A stretch of DNA of 5,095 bases from an uncultured Ectothiorhodospiraceae bacterium (GCA_947258945.1 CAMYKJ010000285.1:1-5095); one strand, 5' to 3'; counted from the stretch's first letter, positions 1 to 5,095 are shown. Program-made: numbers and translations. The notes: generated by a model from the letters alone, not told the origin.

Positions 1-193
1 TGAACGTGTTTTCGGGCGATGCCGGCCAGCTGACGAAGTGCGAGAAGTTATACAGGAATGCCGCTTTTACCTGGTATTCCGTGATCACTTCTTCCGCGGC
101 TGCCACTGCCGGGTAGGACAGGAGCCATGCCAGCAGCACGGCAAGGGCGGGAAGCCTCGCGCGTTTTGCCGGCGGGTGCAGCGATGCAGTCAT
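1..193 (-). CDS. YfiR/DUF4154-family periplasmic protein, N-terminal part (runs off the left edge)
   Basis: Only the first 64 codons are present, read leftward from the ATG at 193-191. Residues 1-10 are polar, with Lys/Arg at 10, 11 and 13. A hydrophobic stretch follows at about 14-33 (LPALAVLLAWLLSYPAVAAA), ending in an Ala-rich cleavage site, so a Sec signal peptide is clear. The mature protein begins with a segment of the form EYQVKAAFLYNFSHFVSWP (about 39-57), the characteristic opening of the YfiR/DUF4154 family (Tyr-x-Val-Lys-Ala-Ala-Phe-Leu-Tyr-Asn-Phe, then a Trp-Pro). In Pseudomonas, YfiR is a periplasmic repressor of the diguanylate cyclase YfiN; many relatives lie beside TonB receptors with no assigned role. 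The ATG shares one base with the receptor TAA (TAATG), so translation is probably coupled to the receptor. No separate ribosome binding site is visible. The family call is firm from the motif; the partner and signal are unknown because the gene is cut. Confidence 0.85.
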   Translation of the reverse strand, partial: MTASLHPPAKRARLPALAVLLAWLLSYPAVAAAEEVITEYQVKAAFLYNFSHFVSWPASPENTF

Positions 194-2295
194 TAGCGGA
201 ACGTCCAGCTCACCGTTCCATGGACGCTGCGTTCGACTTCCGTCGGTGTCGAGATGATAAAGTCGGGATTGAACTCCGGATGATGGTTGTCGAACAGGTT
301 CTGTCCGACCAGGGAGAGCTCGATTCCGGGTGCCGGCGTCCAGGCGAGGCGTGCATCGAATGCCAGGTAACCACCGGTTTTCGCGAAGCCGGGATTTTGC
401 AGGCTGTCGACATAACGCAGCCCTGCATCCAGGTGGACATCGTTGTCCAGGTCGGCGGCAATCCACAGGTTGGCCTGGTGTTCGGGCGATGCATGCTCTG
501 CACCGAGCGAGTTCGTATCCATGCTGCCGTTGACGAGATCGAGATCGATCTCCAGTCGCGTGTAGTTGGCGTTGACCGAGAGCCATGGCCTGGCCTGCCA
601 GTGCACATCGATTTCAAGCCATGGCCTGGCCTGCCAGTGCACATCGATTTCAAGACCCTGGGTATTGCCTTCCATGTTGTTGTCGAAGACCGCCGTGAAC
701 GGCCCCGGCGGCATGGATGTGATTTCGATGGTCCTCAGTTCGTCGTAGCGGTTGTAGAAAGCCGTTGCGTCGAGCGTGACCGAATCCGCAAGTGCGCGGC
801 GCAGGCCGATCTCCCAGGCGACCAGTTTCTCCGTGTCGTACCCGCTGTTGCCGTTGATGGTGAGCGGCGGCAGACCGGGTGGGCTCGGCGGGGGTAGCAC
901 CGTCAGGCTGACATCATGTTCGCCGCGTGCGGGTGTGCGCACTGCGCGTGATACCGCACCCCAGACAGTGTTGCCGGAGTCCGTCAGCCACGCCAGGCGG
1001 ATATTCGGCTGGACCTCGAAGCCGGTGAAGTCGTTGTGCTCCAGCTTGGTGCCGAGGGTGAGTTTTGCATGTTCGCTGAACAGGCCGATTTCGTCCTGGA
1101 TGAATCCCGTGACCAGGTCGACCCGCCGATCGGCTGGCGCCAGGCTGAAAATCTGCGTGGCCTTGGTGTCATCGTCGATACTGCGGTAATTCAGTCCCCA
1201 TACGACATCATGGCGATCGTTCCAGGCGAAGTGGTGCTGCAGCTCCAGGTCGAGGGTATAGCGGTCCTCGTACAGGACGGCGCTGTCACGACTGACATAG
1301 TCGACATAGGCCTGCAAGGTGATATCCGACCGGTTGCCGGACCGGTGTGTCCACCGGTAGAGCAGGTTGCCGCCCTCGGTATCGGCGTCATCTGTAATCG
1401 TGGCCGGTGCGGACGGGGCGATCAGCAGCTCCTGCCCGGCTGTCCCGCGGTAGTAGTCGCCCTGCAGTGTGTGGCTGTCCGTGTCGCCTTTGCTCCAGTC
1501 AGTGCGGAAGCCGGCCTGGGCAATTTCAGAGTCGTCATGTGCGCCTTGGACAGCGAAGCCACTGTCATCCGCGCGGGACATGGCATAGATGCGGTAATGT
1601 GATCCGGAATCGGTCGTCCCGCCATGGCGTACATTGACCAGTCGTTCCAGTTCGTTGCCGGCCGCTGCGGAAACCAGTGTGCCCTGCGTGTTCCCGGCAG
1701 ACTTGGTGATGATGTTGATTACACCGTTGACGGCGTTGGCACCCCACAGCGTACCGCCGGGGCCGCGGATGATCTCGATCTGCTCGACATCCTCCAGCAT
1801 GACGAGATTGGCGTCCCAGTAAACGCCTGCAAACAGCGGGGTATAGACTGTCCGCCCGTCGATCAGGACCAGCAGCTTGTTGGCAAATCGGCTGTTGAAG
1901 CCGCGGGAGGTGATTGCCCACTTGTTGGCATCGATGCGTGCGACCTGCAGGCCGGGGACACGACGCAGGGCGTCCGGGATGTTGGTGACGCCCCAGCGAC
2001 GCAGATCTTTATTGGTGATGACGAAAACCGCGGCTGCCGCCTCCGACTTTTTCTGCGGTTTCTTCGCAACGGACGTGACCTCGATATTCATCAGTGCCTC
2101 GAGGCCCATGTTGGTCAGATCGTCCGGCAGGGTCGCGGCCAGCCCGGTCGAGGGGTGCGCAAGCAGCAATCCCGGCAGCACCGACAGGCAACGCAGGGCG
2201 TGTTTTATTCGGGAAATACCGGGGCGTCGCGGCCATGCCTGTTGAGCATGGTGGCGACCATGATTTTTGTCAGTCCCTTGCTCCATGGCAGGCAT
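193..2295 (-). CDS. TonB-dependent outer-membrane receptor
   Basis: This is an outer-membrane gated porin of about 700 residues that would import a ligand using TonB energy. Numbered from the ATG at 2295, a long basic N-region (1-30) precedes a signal peptide (about 31-54, ending GLAA). The plug domain follows at about 75-200 and carries the diagnostic motifs VFVIT (90-94), RGFN (131-134), LIDGRTVY (144-151) and IRGPGGTLWGANAVNGVINI (176-195). The rest is beta-barrel, and near the C-terminus it has VGQNLFDNHHPEF, common in this receptor class. The ligand is not readable; siderophore, cobalamin, metal or carbohydrate all remain possible. A TTG at 2313 would add six residues, but the ATG at 2295 has a GAGG nine bases upstream (2305-2308), so I prefer it; an ATG at 2286 is a weaker third choice. 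Two oddities: residues 548-559 are duplicated exactly at 560-571, and the protein ends Trp-Thr-Phe-Arg rather than on the aromatic residue. The next gene, YfiR-like, overlaps its stop. Confidence 0.95.
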   Translation of the reverse strand: MPAMEQGTDKNHGRHHAQQAWPRRPGISRIKHALRCLSVLPGLLLAHPSTGLAATLPDDLTNMGLEALMNIEVTSVAKKPQKKSEAAAAVFVITNKDLRRWGVTNIPDALRRVPGLQVARIDANKWAITSRGFNSRFANKLLVLIDGRTVYTPLFAGVYWDANLVMLEDVEQIEIIRGPGGTLWGANAVNGVINIITKSAGNTQGTLVSAAAGNELERLVNVRHGGTTDSGSHYRIYAMSRADDSGFAVQGAHDDSEIAQAGFRTDWSKGDTDSHTLQGDYYRGTAGQELLIAPSAPATITDDADTEGGNLLYRWTHRSGNRSDITLQAYVDYVSRDSAVLYEDRYTLDLELQHHFAWNDRHDVVWGLNYRSIDDDTKATQIFSLAPADRRVDLVTGFIQDEIGLFSEHAKLTLGTKLEHNDFTGFEVQPNIRLAWLTDSGNTVWGAVSRAVRTPARGEHDVSLTVLPPPSPPGLPPLTINGNSGYDTEKLVAWEIGLRRALADSVTLDATAFYNRYDELRTIEITSMPPGPFTAVFDNNMEGNTQGLEIDVHWQARPWLEIDVHWQARPWLSVNANYTRLEIDLDLVNGSMDTNSLGAEHASPEHQANLWIAADLDNDVHLDAGLRYVDSLQNPGFAKTGGYLAFDARLAWTPAPGIELSLVGQNLFDNHHPEFNPDFIISTPTEVERSVHGTVSWTFR
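581..654. repeat. Perfect 36-bp tandem duplication inside the TonB receptor gene
   Basis: Bases 581-616 and 617-652 are identical over all 36 positions, and the match carries two bases further (653-654). The unit is a multiple of three, so it duplicates a 12-residue block (LEIDVHWQARPW) in the receptor without shifting the frame. The lack of any silent difference between copies points to a recent event, or to an assembly or consensus error. Confidence 0.95.
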
Positions 2296-2304
2296 TCCCG
2301 ATGG

Positions 2305-2308
2305 CCTC
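2305..2308 (-). promoter_or_regulatory. Probable ribosome binding site deciding the TonB receptor start
   Basis: On the minus strand this reads GAGG, nine bases before the ATG at 2295. The upstream TTG at 2313 has only an AGAAAG abutting it, so this site favours the ATG. The match is short, so the choice is moderate only. Confidence 0.4.
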
Positions 2309-2313
2309 GACAA

Positions 2314-2435
2314 CTTTCTGTTTTATATGGGGTAATTACTGATTCTCCTGGATGTAATTGTGCCGTGCCCAAGGCTGCCGCGGTGCGGCGGGGGGGATGC
2401 AGGGGTGGTGTGGCGGGAATCGCCGGCCGGTGAAT
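2314..2435 (-). promoter_or_regulatory. Gap before the TonB receptor gene; likely holds its promoter
   Basis: This gap of about 120 bp separates the small uncharacterised gene from the receptor on the same strand. On the minus strand the receptor-proximal half is AT-rich and contains TATAAA (2327 to 2322), a plausible -10 element that would start the transcript just before the ATG at 2295. I see no convincing -35 hexamer at 16-18 bp. An AGGAGA (2349 to 2344) looks like a ribosome binding site but has no start codon at a fitting distance. The distal half is GC-rich with a short GCCGC-GGT-GCGGC hairpin (2377-2389) and no T-run, so no intrinsic terminator is supported. Confidence 0.3.
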
Positions 2436-2723
2436 CTAGTCCGGATCCTTTTTGCCGGGGACATCCAGCTGGACGACGACGGACGACGGCGGCTCGTCGA
2501 CAAACCGCGGGCGTGCATCCATCGGCCGGCCGGCCGCCTCGTTGAGCTCGGTTTCGCGTGCGCTGATCAGTGCCAGGCACTTGCGGATACCGTCGACCGT
2601 TGCATCGCTGAGCGGATGACGGTGGCCCGGCCTGGTATAGGTGTCCTTGGCGACGTCGGTCAGTACCCGCTTCATGACGCGCAGGATACGTTCTTCCTTG
2701 TTCAACTTGGTTGGTTCGCTCAT
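2436..2723 (-). CDS. Small uncharacterised charged protein (95 aa)
   Basis: I do not recognise a named family with certainty. From the ATG at 2723 the protein is MSEPTKLNKE..., soluble, with no signal peptide or membrane segment. Residues about 5-30 (KLNKEERILRVMKRVLTDVA) and 42-66 look like two amphipathic helices rich in Lys/Arg and Glu, joined by a Thr/Pro/His-rich stretch (TYTRPGHRHPLSD, 28-40). The tail has a proline-bounded segment (RPRFVDEPPSSVVVQLDVP) that could be a beta strand, then a charged end. The ordered mix of helical and strand-like segments suggests a real conserved cytoplasmic protein rather than a chance reading frame. Start choice is open: an ATG at 2729 adds two residues, and an ATG at 2771 adds sixteen and has an AAGGAG 13 bases upstream, within the end of the preceding gene. 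It lies 58 bp (or 10 bp for the 2771 start) downstream of the zinc-ribbon-like gene, so the two may be cotranscribed. Confidence 0.7.
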   Translation of the reverse strand: MSEPTKLNKEERILRVMKRVLTDVAKDTYTRPGHRHPLSDATVDGIRKCLALISARETELNEAAGRPMDARPRFVDEPPSSVVVQLDVPGKKDPD

Positions 2724-2781
2724 CGGCATGTCTGTCGGTCGAAATGTGTGGGTATTGTCGCATAGACGCATGGCGGGGGGG

Positions 2782-3396
2782 TCACTCCTTTATATACATA
2801 TAACGCCAGGTGCCGCCCGTGTGCTCTGCCAGGGCCGCCAGCAGCGCTTCGCCGGGAACGGCCTCTGATGGATATATCCCCCTGATTTCAAGAAAAACTT
2901 TGCCAAATCCGGCAGTCTTGCGAAATACCCAGTCGGTCAGTTCGCCCGTTTCGCCGCAGACCGTGCACGTCCAGTGACTCTCTGCCGGATTGTCCTGCCA
3001 GGTACGGATGTGCGCCTGCCAGTCCGGTACGGGGTGGCCGCAATGCGGGCAGCGTGGTGGACGGGTCTGCCGGTCTGCGCGAAATTGCAGCGTCGTCTCG
3101 CAGACCAGCACGATATGACAAAAGCGGCCGTTCGCAACCGCCTGATCGAGTTCAGCCCTGTTACGCGGCGGTTCCAGTTCGATTGACGGCGAACAGCCGA
3201 GGAAGCTGACCAGCTGCAGGAACCGGTCTCCGGTCGGATAAAACAGGCCGCTGGCATGTGCCGTTTGTCCACCGATCAGCCCGATGTTCTGCAGGCATGC
3301 CGCAAGGTCGCTGCAATCATCAGCGCCGACGTGTGGATCGGCCGGCAACAGAATAAGTTTGTCGGCGGGCACGGCGTGCTCCCTGCGTGGAATCAT
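2782..3396 (-). CDS. Uncharacterised protein with zinc-ribbon-like cysteine pairs (204 aa)
   Basis: Function is not recognised. From the ATG at 3396 the protein has no signal peptide or membrane helix, so it is probably cytoplasmic. Residues about 12-100 form an alpha/beta-like region with KLILLPAD, GLIGG and FLQLVSFLGCSPSIEL segments. Next come two cysteine pairs, C116-x2-C119 (in RPPRCPHCGHP) and C144-x2-C147 (in WTCTVCGETG), 24 residues apart, a typical arrangement for a structural zinc ribbon. A conserved-looking C-terminal region (TDWVFRKTAGFGKVFLEIRGIYPSEAVPG, about 154-182) follows. The frame stays open to an ATG at 3450 and beyond (to 3477), but that would overlap the divergent hydrolase start and leave no promoter; the ATG at 3396 begins where the protein-like sequence begins. 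No good ribosome binding site precedes it. It could be nucleic-acid binding or an adaptor; nothing in the sequence decides. Confidence 0.75.
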   Translation of the reverse strand: MIPRREHAVPADKLILLPADPHVGADDCSDLAACLQNIGLIGGQTAHASGLFYPTGDRFLQLVSFLGCSPSIELEPPRNRAELDQAVANGRFCHIVLVCETTLQFRADRQTRPPRCPHCGHPVPDWQAHIRTWQDNPAESHWTCTVCGETGELTDWVFRKTAGFGKVFLEIRGIYPSEAVPGEALLAALAEHTGGTWRYMYIKE

Positions 3397-3451
3397 GTGA
3401 ATGAATCGACCATAATACCGTATATGGTCATAACAAGCCGTTACCATACCC
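3397..3451. promoter_or_regulatory. Divergent intergenic promoter region
   Basis: This short AT-rich gap separates the leftward zinc-ribbon-like gene from the rightward hydrolase operon and must hold both promoters if the chosen starts are right. Overlapping -10-like hexamers are present: CATAAT (3411-3416) on plus and TATTAT (3417 to 3412) on minus. Neither has a clear -35 partner at the usual distance, so an activator-dependent or weak promoter is possible. An inverted repeat sits over these hexamers. Confidence 0.45.
3408..3429. repeat. Inverted repeat, 7-bp arms with 8-bp spacer: candidate operator
   Basis: GACCATA (3408-3414) and TATGGTC (3423-3429) are exact reverse complements, centred 8 bp apart. 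The size (22 bp) and arm spacing fit the binding site of a dimeric helix-turn-helix regulator, and the site overlaps the -10-like hexamers for both directions. It is not a terminator: no T-run follows on either strand. No regulator gene is in the window, so the protein is unknown. Confidence 0.5.
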
Positions 3452-4087
3452 ATGCCTGACGTGGCACCTTGCACCATCCATGCCCTGGAACTGGGCCCGA
3501 TGGAGAACTTCGTCTACCTGGTGCACGACCATGCCAGCGACCGCGCCGCCGTGGTTGATCCGGCCTGGGATGTGCCTGCCGTCATGGCGCGTGCCGCGCA
3601 GCACGGTATGAAGATTACCGATATCCTGCTGACCCACAGTCATCATGATCATATCAACGGGATCAGTGCAGTGCTGGACCAGACCGATGCACAGTTGCAC
3701 CTGCTGAAGCCGGAGGCGGAGTTCTGGGGACAGGGCCTCGACCTGCCGACCCTGCATCACGGCGGTGAAGTGATCCGGGTGGGAGAGACGGACATCACTA
3801 CCCTGCATACGCCGGGGCACACGCCGGGTTCGGCCTGTTATCACGTCGGCAATGAACTGATTACCGGTGACACACTGTTCGTGTTCGGCTGCGGGAGCAC
3901 CGTGATTCGGCCCGGGCATAACTATGCTGAAAAGACCACCTCCACCATGCAGGAGCAGATCGACGGCAATCCGTTCATGCATTTCGATGACCGGGCACGC
4001 TTCGTTCATTACCGCATGCACTACCATGGCCTGCACCGCGATACACCCTATGGGCCGGTTTGCAGGGGCGAGGAGATGCCGGACTGA
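3452..4087 (+). CDS. Metallo-beta-lactamase-fold hydrolase (glyoxalase II/ETHE1-like), with apparent internal deletion
   Basis: This is a 211-residue cytoplasmic enzyme of the metallo-beta-lactamase superfamily. The dinuclear metal site is complete: HSHHDH at 62-67 (H62, H64, D66, H67), H123 in TPGHTPGS, bridging D140 in GDTLF and H156 in PGHNY. This layout resembles glyoxalase II, ETHE1 and YcbL-type hydrolases, which cleave or oxidise thioesters and related sulfur compounds; the substrate here is not known. In those families GDTLF is followed by a Gly-Cys-Gly-Arg stretch and about 25-30 residues holding a helix and a Leu-Pro-Asp turn before the final PGH. Here residues 146-148 (GCG) run directly into STVIRPGHNY, so that segment seems missing in frame. 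The C-terminal part (NPFMHFDD, 173-180; FVHYRMHYHG, 184-193) looks intact. No strong ribosome binding site precedes the ATG; the family-like sequence begins around ELGPMENFVY (13-22), so this start is reasonable. It heads a three-gene overlapping operon. Confidence 0.93.
   Translation: MPDVAPCTIHALELGPMENFVYLVHDHASDRAAVVDPAWDVPAVMARAAQHGMKITDILLTHSHHDHINGISAVLDQTDAQLHLLKPEAEFWGQGLDLPTLHHGGEVIRVGETDITTLHTPGHTPGSACYHVGNELITGDTLFVFGCGSTVIRPGHNYAEKTTSTMQEQIDGNPFMHFDDRARFVHYRMHYHGLHRDTPYGPVCRGEEMPD
4070..4075 (+). promoter_or_regulatory. Ribosome binding site for the LEA-type lipoprotein gene
   Basis: GAGGAG lies inside the last codons of the hydrolase gene, eight bases before a CTG at 4084 whose last two bases are the start of the hydrolase TGA. 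This is ideal spacing and points to CTG as the start codon. No ATG or GTG exists in frame nearby; the only conventional alternative is a TTG at 4060, upstream of this site. Confidence 0.55.
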
Positions 4088-4527
4088 GCGCCGGTCTTTA
4101 CAGGTCACTATCGCTGCTGCCGGTGGTCACACTGCTGTGCGCCTGTGCAGCCACACCCGATAATACTCAATCTCCGCTCGTCACCCTCGACAGTGTCGAG
4201 TCGATGGCACAGACCGAACAGGTCATATTGCAGCTTAATCTGGAGAACCGGACCGATGCCGCCATGCCGGTTACCGGGCTGCGCTATCGAGTGGAACTCA
4301 GTGGCGTGGAGTTCGCCTGGGGCATCAGCCGGCAGTCGGTGGATGTGCCGGCGCGCGGCGTGGCCGTGTTTGATGTCACTGTGCCCGGCCGCTTGCCGGA
4401 GGCGGAACCCGGTCAGATGCGGCTGCGTTACAGCCTGGGCGGGATGATTTATCTGGCCGGTGAGCGTGGTGAATTGCCCTTTGCGCATGAGGGTTTCCTG
4501 GACTGGCAGGCTGCCGCCGGCCCATGA
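4084..4527 (+). CDS. LEA-type-2 (WHy-domain-like) lipoprotein
   Basis: From the CTG at 4084 the product has 147 residues. A short lipoprotein signal (about 1-20, with Arg at 7 and a LLPVVTLLCA core) ends in a lipobox L-C-A-C with the lipid-bearing cysteine at 21. Ala at 22 predicts sorting to the outer membrane. The mature part matches the LEA14/water-stress (WHy) pattern: PLVTLDSVES (31-40), a strand ending in QLNLENRTD (50-58), PVTGLRYRVELSGVEFAWGI (62-81), VPARGVAVFDVTVP (88-101), and a last strand pair with LPFAHEGF (131-138). The family's usual Asn-Pro-Asn is here Asn-Arg-Thr. Such domains are linked to desiccation or envelope stress in other organisms, but bacterial lipoprotein members mostly have no tested role. 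Starting at a TTG at 4060 would add eight residues and lengthen the signal N-region. It overlaps both neighbours by a few bases, so it is coupled to both. Confidence 0.88.
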   Translation: MSAGLYRSLSLLPVVTLLCACAATPDNTQSPLVTLDSVESMAQTEQVILQLNLENRTDAAMPVTGLRYRVELSGVEFAWGISRQSVDVPARGVAVFDVTVPGRLPEAEPGQMRLRYSLGGMIYLAGERGELPFAHEGFLDWQAAAGP

Positions 4528-5095
4528 ACAGGTTTCGTGCCTTGCGCGTGCATGCAGGCTCGCCCGGCGGCCTGGAAGAGATCATGCTGGACCAGCTGTC
4601 TGCCGGCGAGGTGCTGATCGAGGCGCGCTATTCCAGCGTGAACTACAAGGATGCGCTGGCGGGCGCTGCGCGCGGAAAAATCCTCCGCCGCTTCCCGCTG
4701 GTTGCCGGTGTGGACGTGGCCGGCACGGTGCTTGAGTCGGTCGACGCACGCTTCACGCCGGGCACTGAAGTGCTGGTGACCGGGTGCGGCCTGGGTGAAA
4801 GCCATGACGGCGGTTTTGCCGAAATCGTGCGCGTACCGGCGGACTGGGTGGTGCCGTTGCCGGCCGGTCTGTCGCTGTTCGATGCCATGGCGCTGGGCAC
4901 GGCCGGCTTTACCGCGGCGCTGGCGATCGACCGTCTCGAGCAAAACGGGCTGCAGGCCGGGCAGGGGCCGGTGATCGTGACCGGCGCAAGCGGCGGTGTC
5001 GGCAGTATCGCGATTGACCTGCTGTCCGGCCACGGGCACGAGGTGGTGGCGATGAGTCGCAAGCCGGAGTCCGGCGATTACCTGCGGTCCCTGGG
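4524..5095 (+). CDS. YhdH/AcuI-type MDR oxidoreductase, N-terminal part (runs off the right edge)
   Basis: The first 190 codons are present. The ATG overlaps the lipoprotein TGA (ATGA), a standard coupling arrangement. The protein is a zinc-free medium-chain dehydrogenase/reductase: a GroES-like N-domain with SSVNYKDALAG (37-47), FPLVAGVDVAGTV (57-69), then a TGCGLGESHDGGFAEIVRVP stretch (86-105) and the helix with DAMALGTAGFTAALA (120-134). The Rossmann NADPH site begins with VIVTGASGGVGSIAID (150-165). These motifs are typical of the YhdH/AcuI group, where AcuI reduces acrylyl-CoA to propionyl-CoA with NADPH; other members reduce quinones or enones, so the substrate is not settled. No cysteine ligands for a structural zinc lobe are seen in the part present, as expected for this group. 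Full-length relatives are about 325-330 residues, so roughly 40 percent is missing beyond the edge. Confidence 0.93.
   Translation, partial: MNRFRALRVHAGSPGGLEEIMLDQLSAGEVLIEARYSSVNYKDALAGAARGKILRRFPLVAGVDVAGTVLESVDARFTPGTEVLVTGCGLGESHDGGFAEIVRVPADWVVPLPAGLSLFDAMALGTAGFTAALAIDRLEQNGLQAGQGPVIVTGASGGVGSIAIDLLSGHGHEVVAMSRKPESGDYLRSL

Noticed and set aside
481..492. Twelve-base match to bases 11-22 region (TTCGGGCGATGC) as a dispersed repeat
   Set aside because: Short, GC-rich and in two unrelated coding contexts; best seen as chance.
127..897. 256-codon open frame on the plus strand opposite the receptor gene
   Set aside because: Its product has no recognisable domain and mirrors the receptor codons; the minus-strand frame has clear receptor motifs, and long antisense frames are common in GC-rich DNA.
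2377..2389. GCCGC-GGT-GCGGC hairpin as a terminator after the small gene
   Set aside because: The stem is only 5 bp and no T-run follows on either strand; GC-rich DNA gives such stems by chance.
1624..2433. 269-codon open frame on the plus strand opposite the plug domain
   Set aside because: It is opposite the best conserved part of the receptor, has low-complexity Gly/Arg content and no start signals; treated as a shadow.
2775..2781. Seven-G run, with another at 2390-2396, as phase-variation tracts
   Set aside because: Both are outside the chosen coding regions and short for slippage switching; without reads showing length variation this is not supported.
3428..4108. 226-codon open frame on the minus strand opposite the hydrolase
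   Set aside because: The plus-strand frame has the full metallo-beta-lactamase ligand set; the antisense product shows no family motif.
4449..5039. 196-codon open frame on the minus strand opposite the reductase
   Set aside because: It crosses the lipoprotein and reductase genes and has no protein-like pattern; the MDR motifs on the plus strand are decisive.

Overview
The window is GC-rich bacterial DNA, densely coding on both strands, with proteins typical of a Gram-negative proteobacterium: a TonB-dependent outer-membrane receptor, a YfiR-like periplasmic protein, a LEA-type outer-membrane lipoprotein and a YhdH/AcuI-type quinone oxidoreductase. A gammaproteobacterium is my best guess, but this rests on protein style only. 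No rRNA, tRNA, CRISPR array, insertion sequence or phage gene was seen.

The layout is two divergent gene groups separated by a short AT-rich gap (about 3397-3451) that contains a 7-bp-arm inverted repeat. Leftward (minus strand), in transcription order: an uncharacterised protein with a CxxC...CxxC zinc-ribbon-like pair (3396 to 2782), a small uncharacterised charged protein (2723 to 2436), a gap of about 120-140 bp, a TonB-dependent receptor (2295 to 193), and the first 64 codons of a YfiR/DUF4154-like secreted protein whose ATG overlaps the receptor stop (193 to beyond the left edge). Rightward (plus strand): a metallo-beta-lactamase-fold hydrolase (3452-4087), a LEA-type-2 lipoprotein starting at the hydrolase stop (4084-4527), and a YhdH/AcuI-type MDR oxidoreductase (4524 to beyond the right edge). 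The plus-strand genes overlap end to start and look like one translationally coupled operon.

The receptor and YfiR-like pair suggests an envelope sensing or uptake module. In known systems YfiR controls a membrane diguanylate cyclase, so a signalling gene may lie past the left edge. The plus-strand operon joins a thioester or glyoxalase-II-like hydrolase fold with a reductase of the acrylyl-CoA reductase family, which hints at reactive-carbonyl or acyl-thioester metabolism, but no substrate can be read from the sequence.

I do not see a clearly new multi-gene system. The points most worth checking are two in-frame length changes: a perfect 36-bp tandem duplication in the receptor barrel, and an apparent loss of about 25-30 residues between two metal ligands of the hydrolase, with every metal ligand kept. 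Other points are a probable CTG start on the lipoprotein and the inverted repeat in the divergent promoter region.
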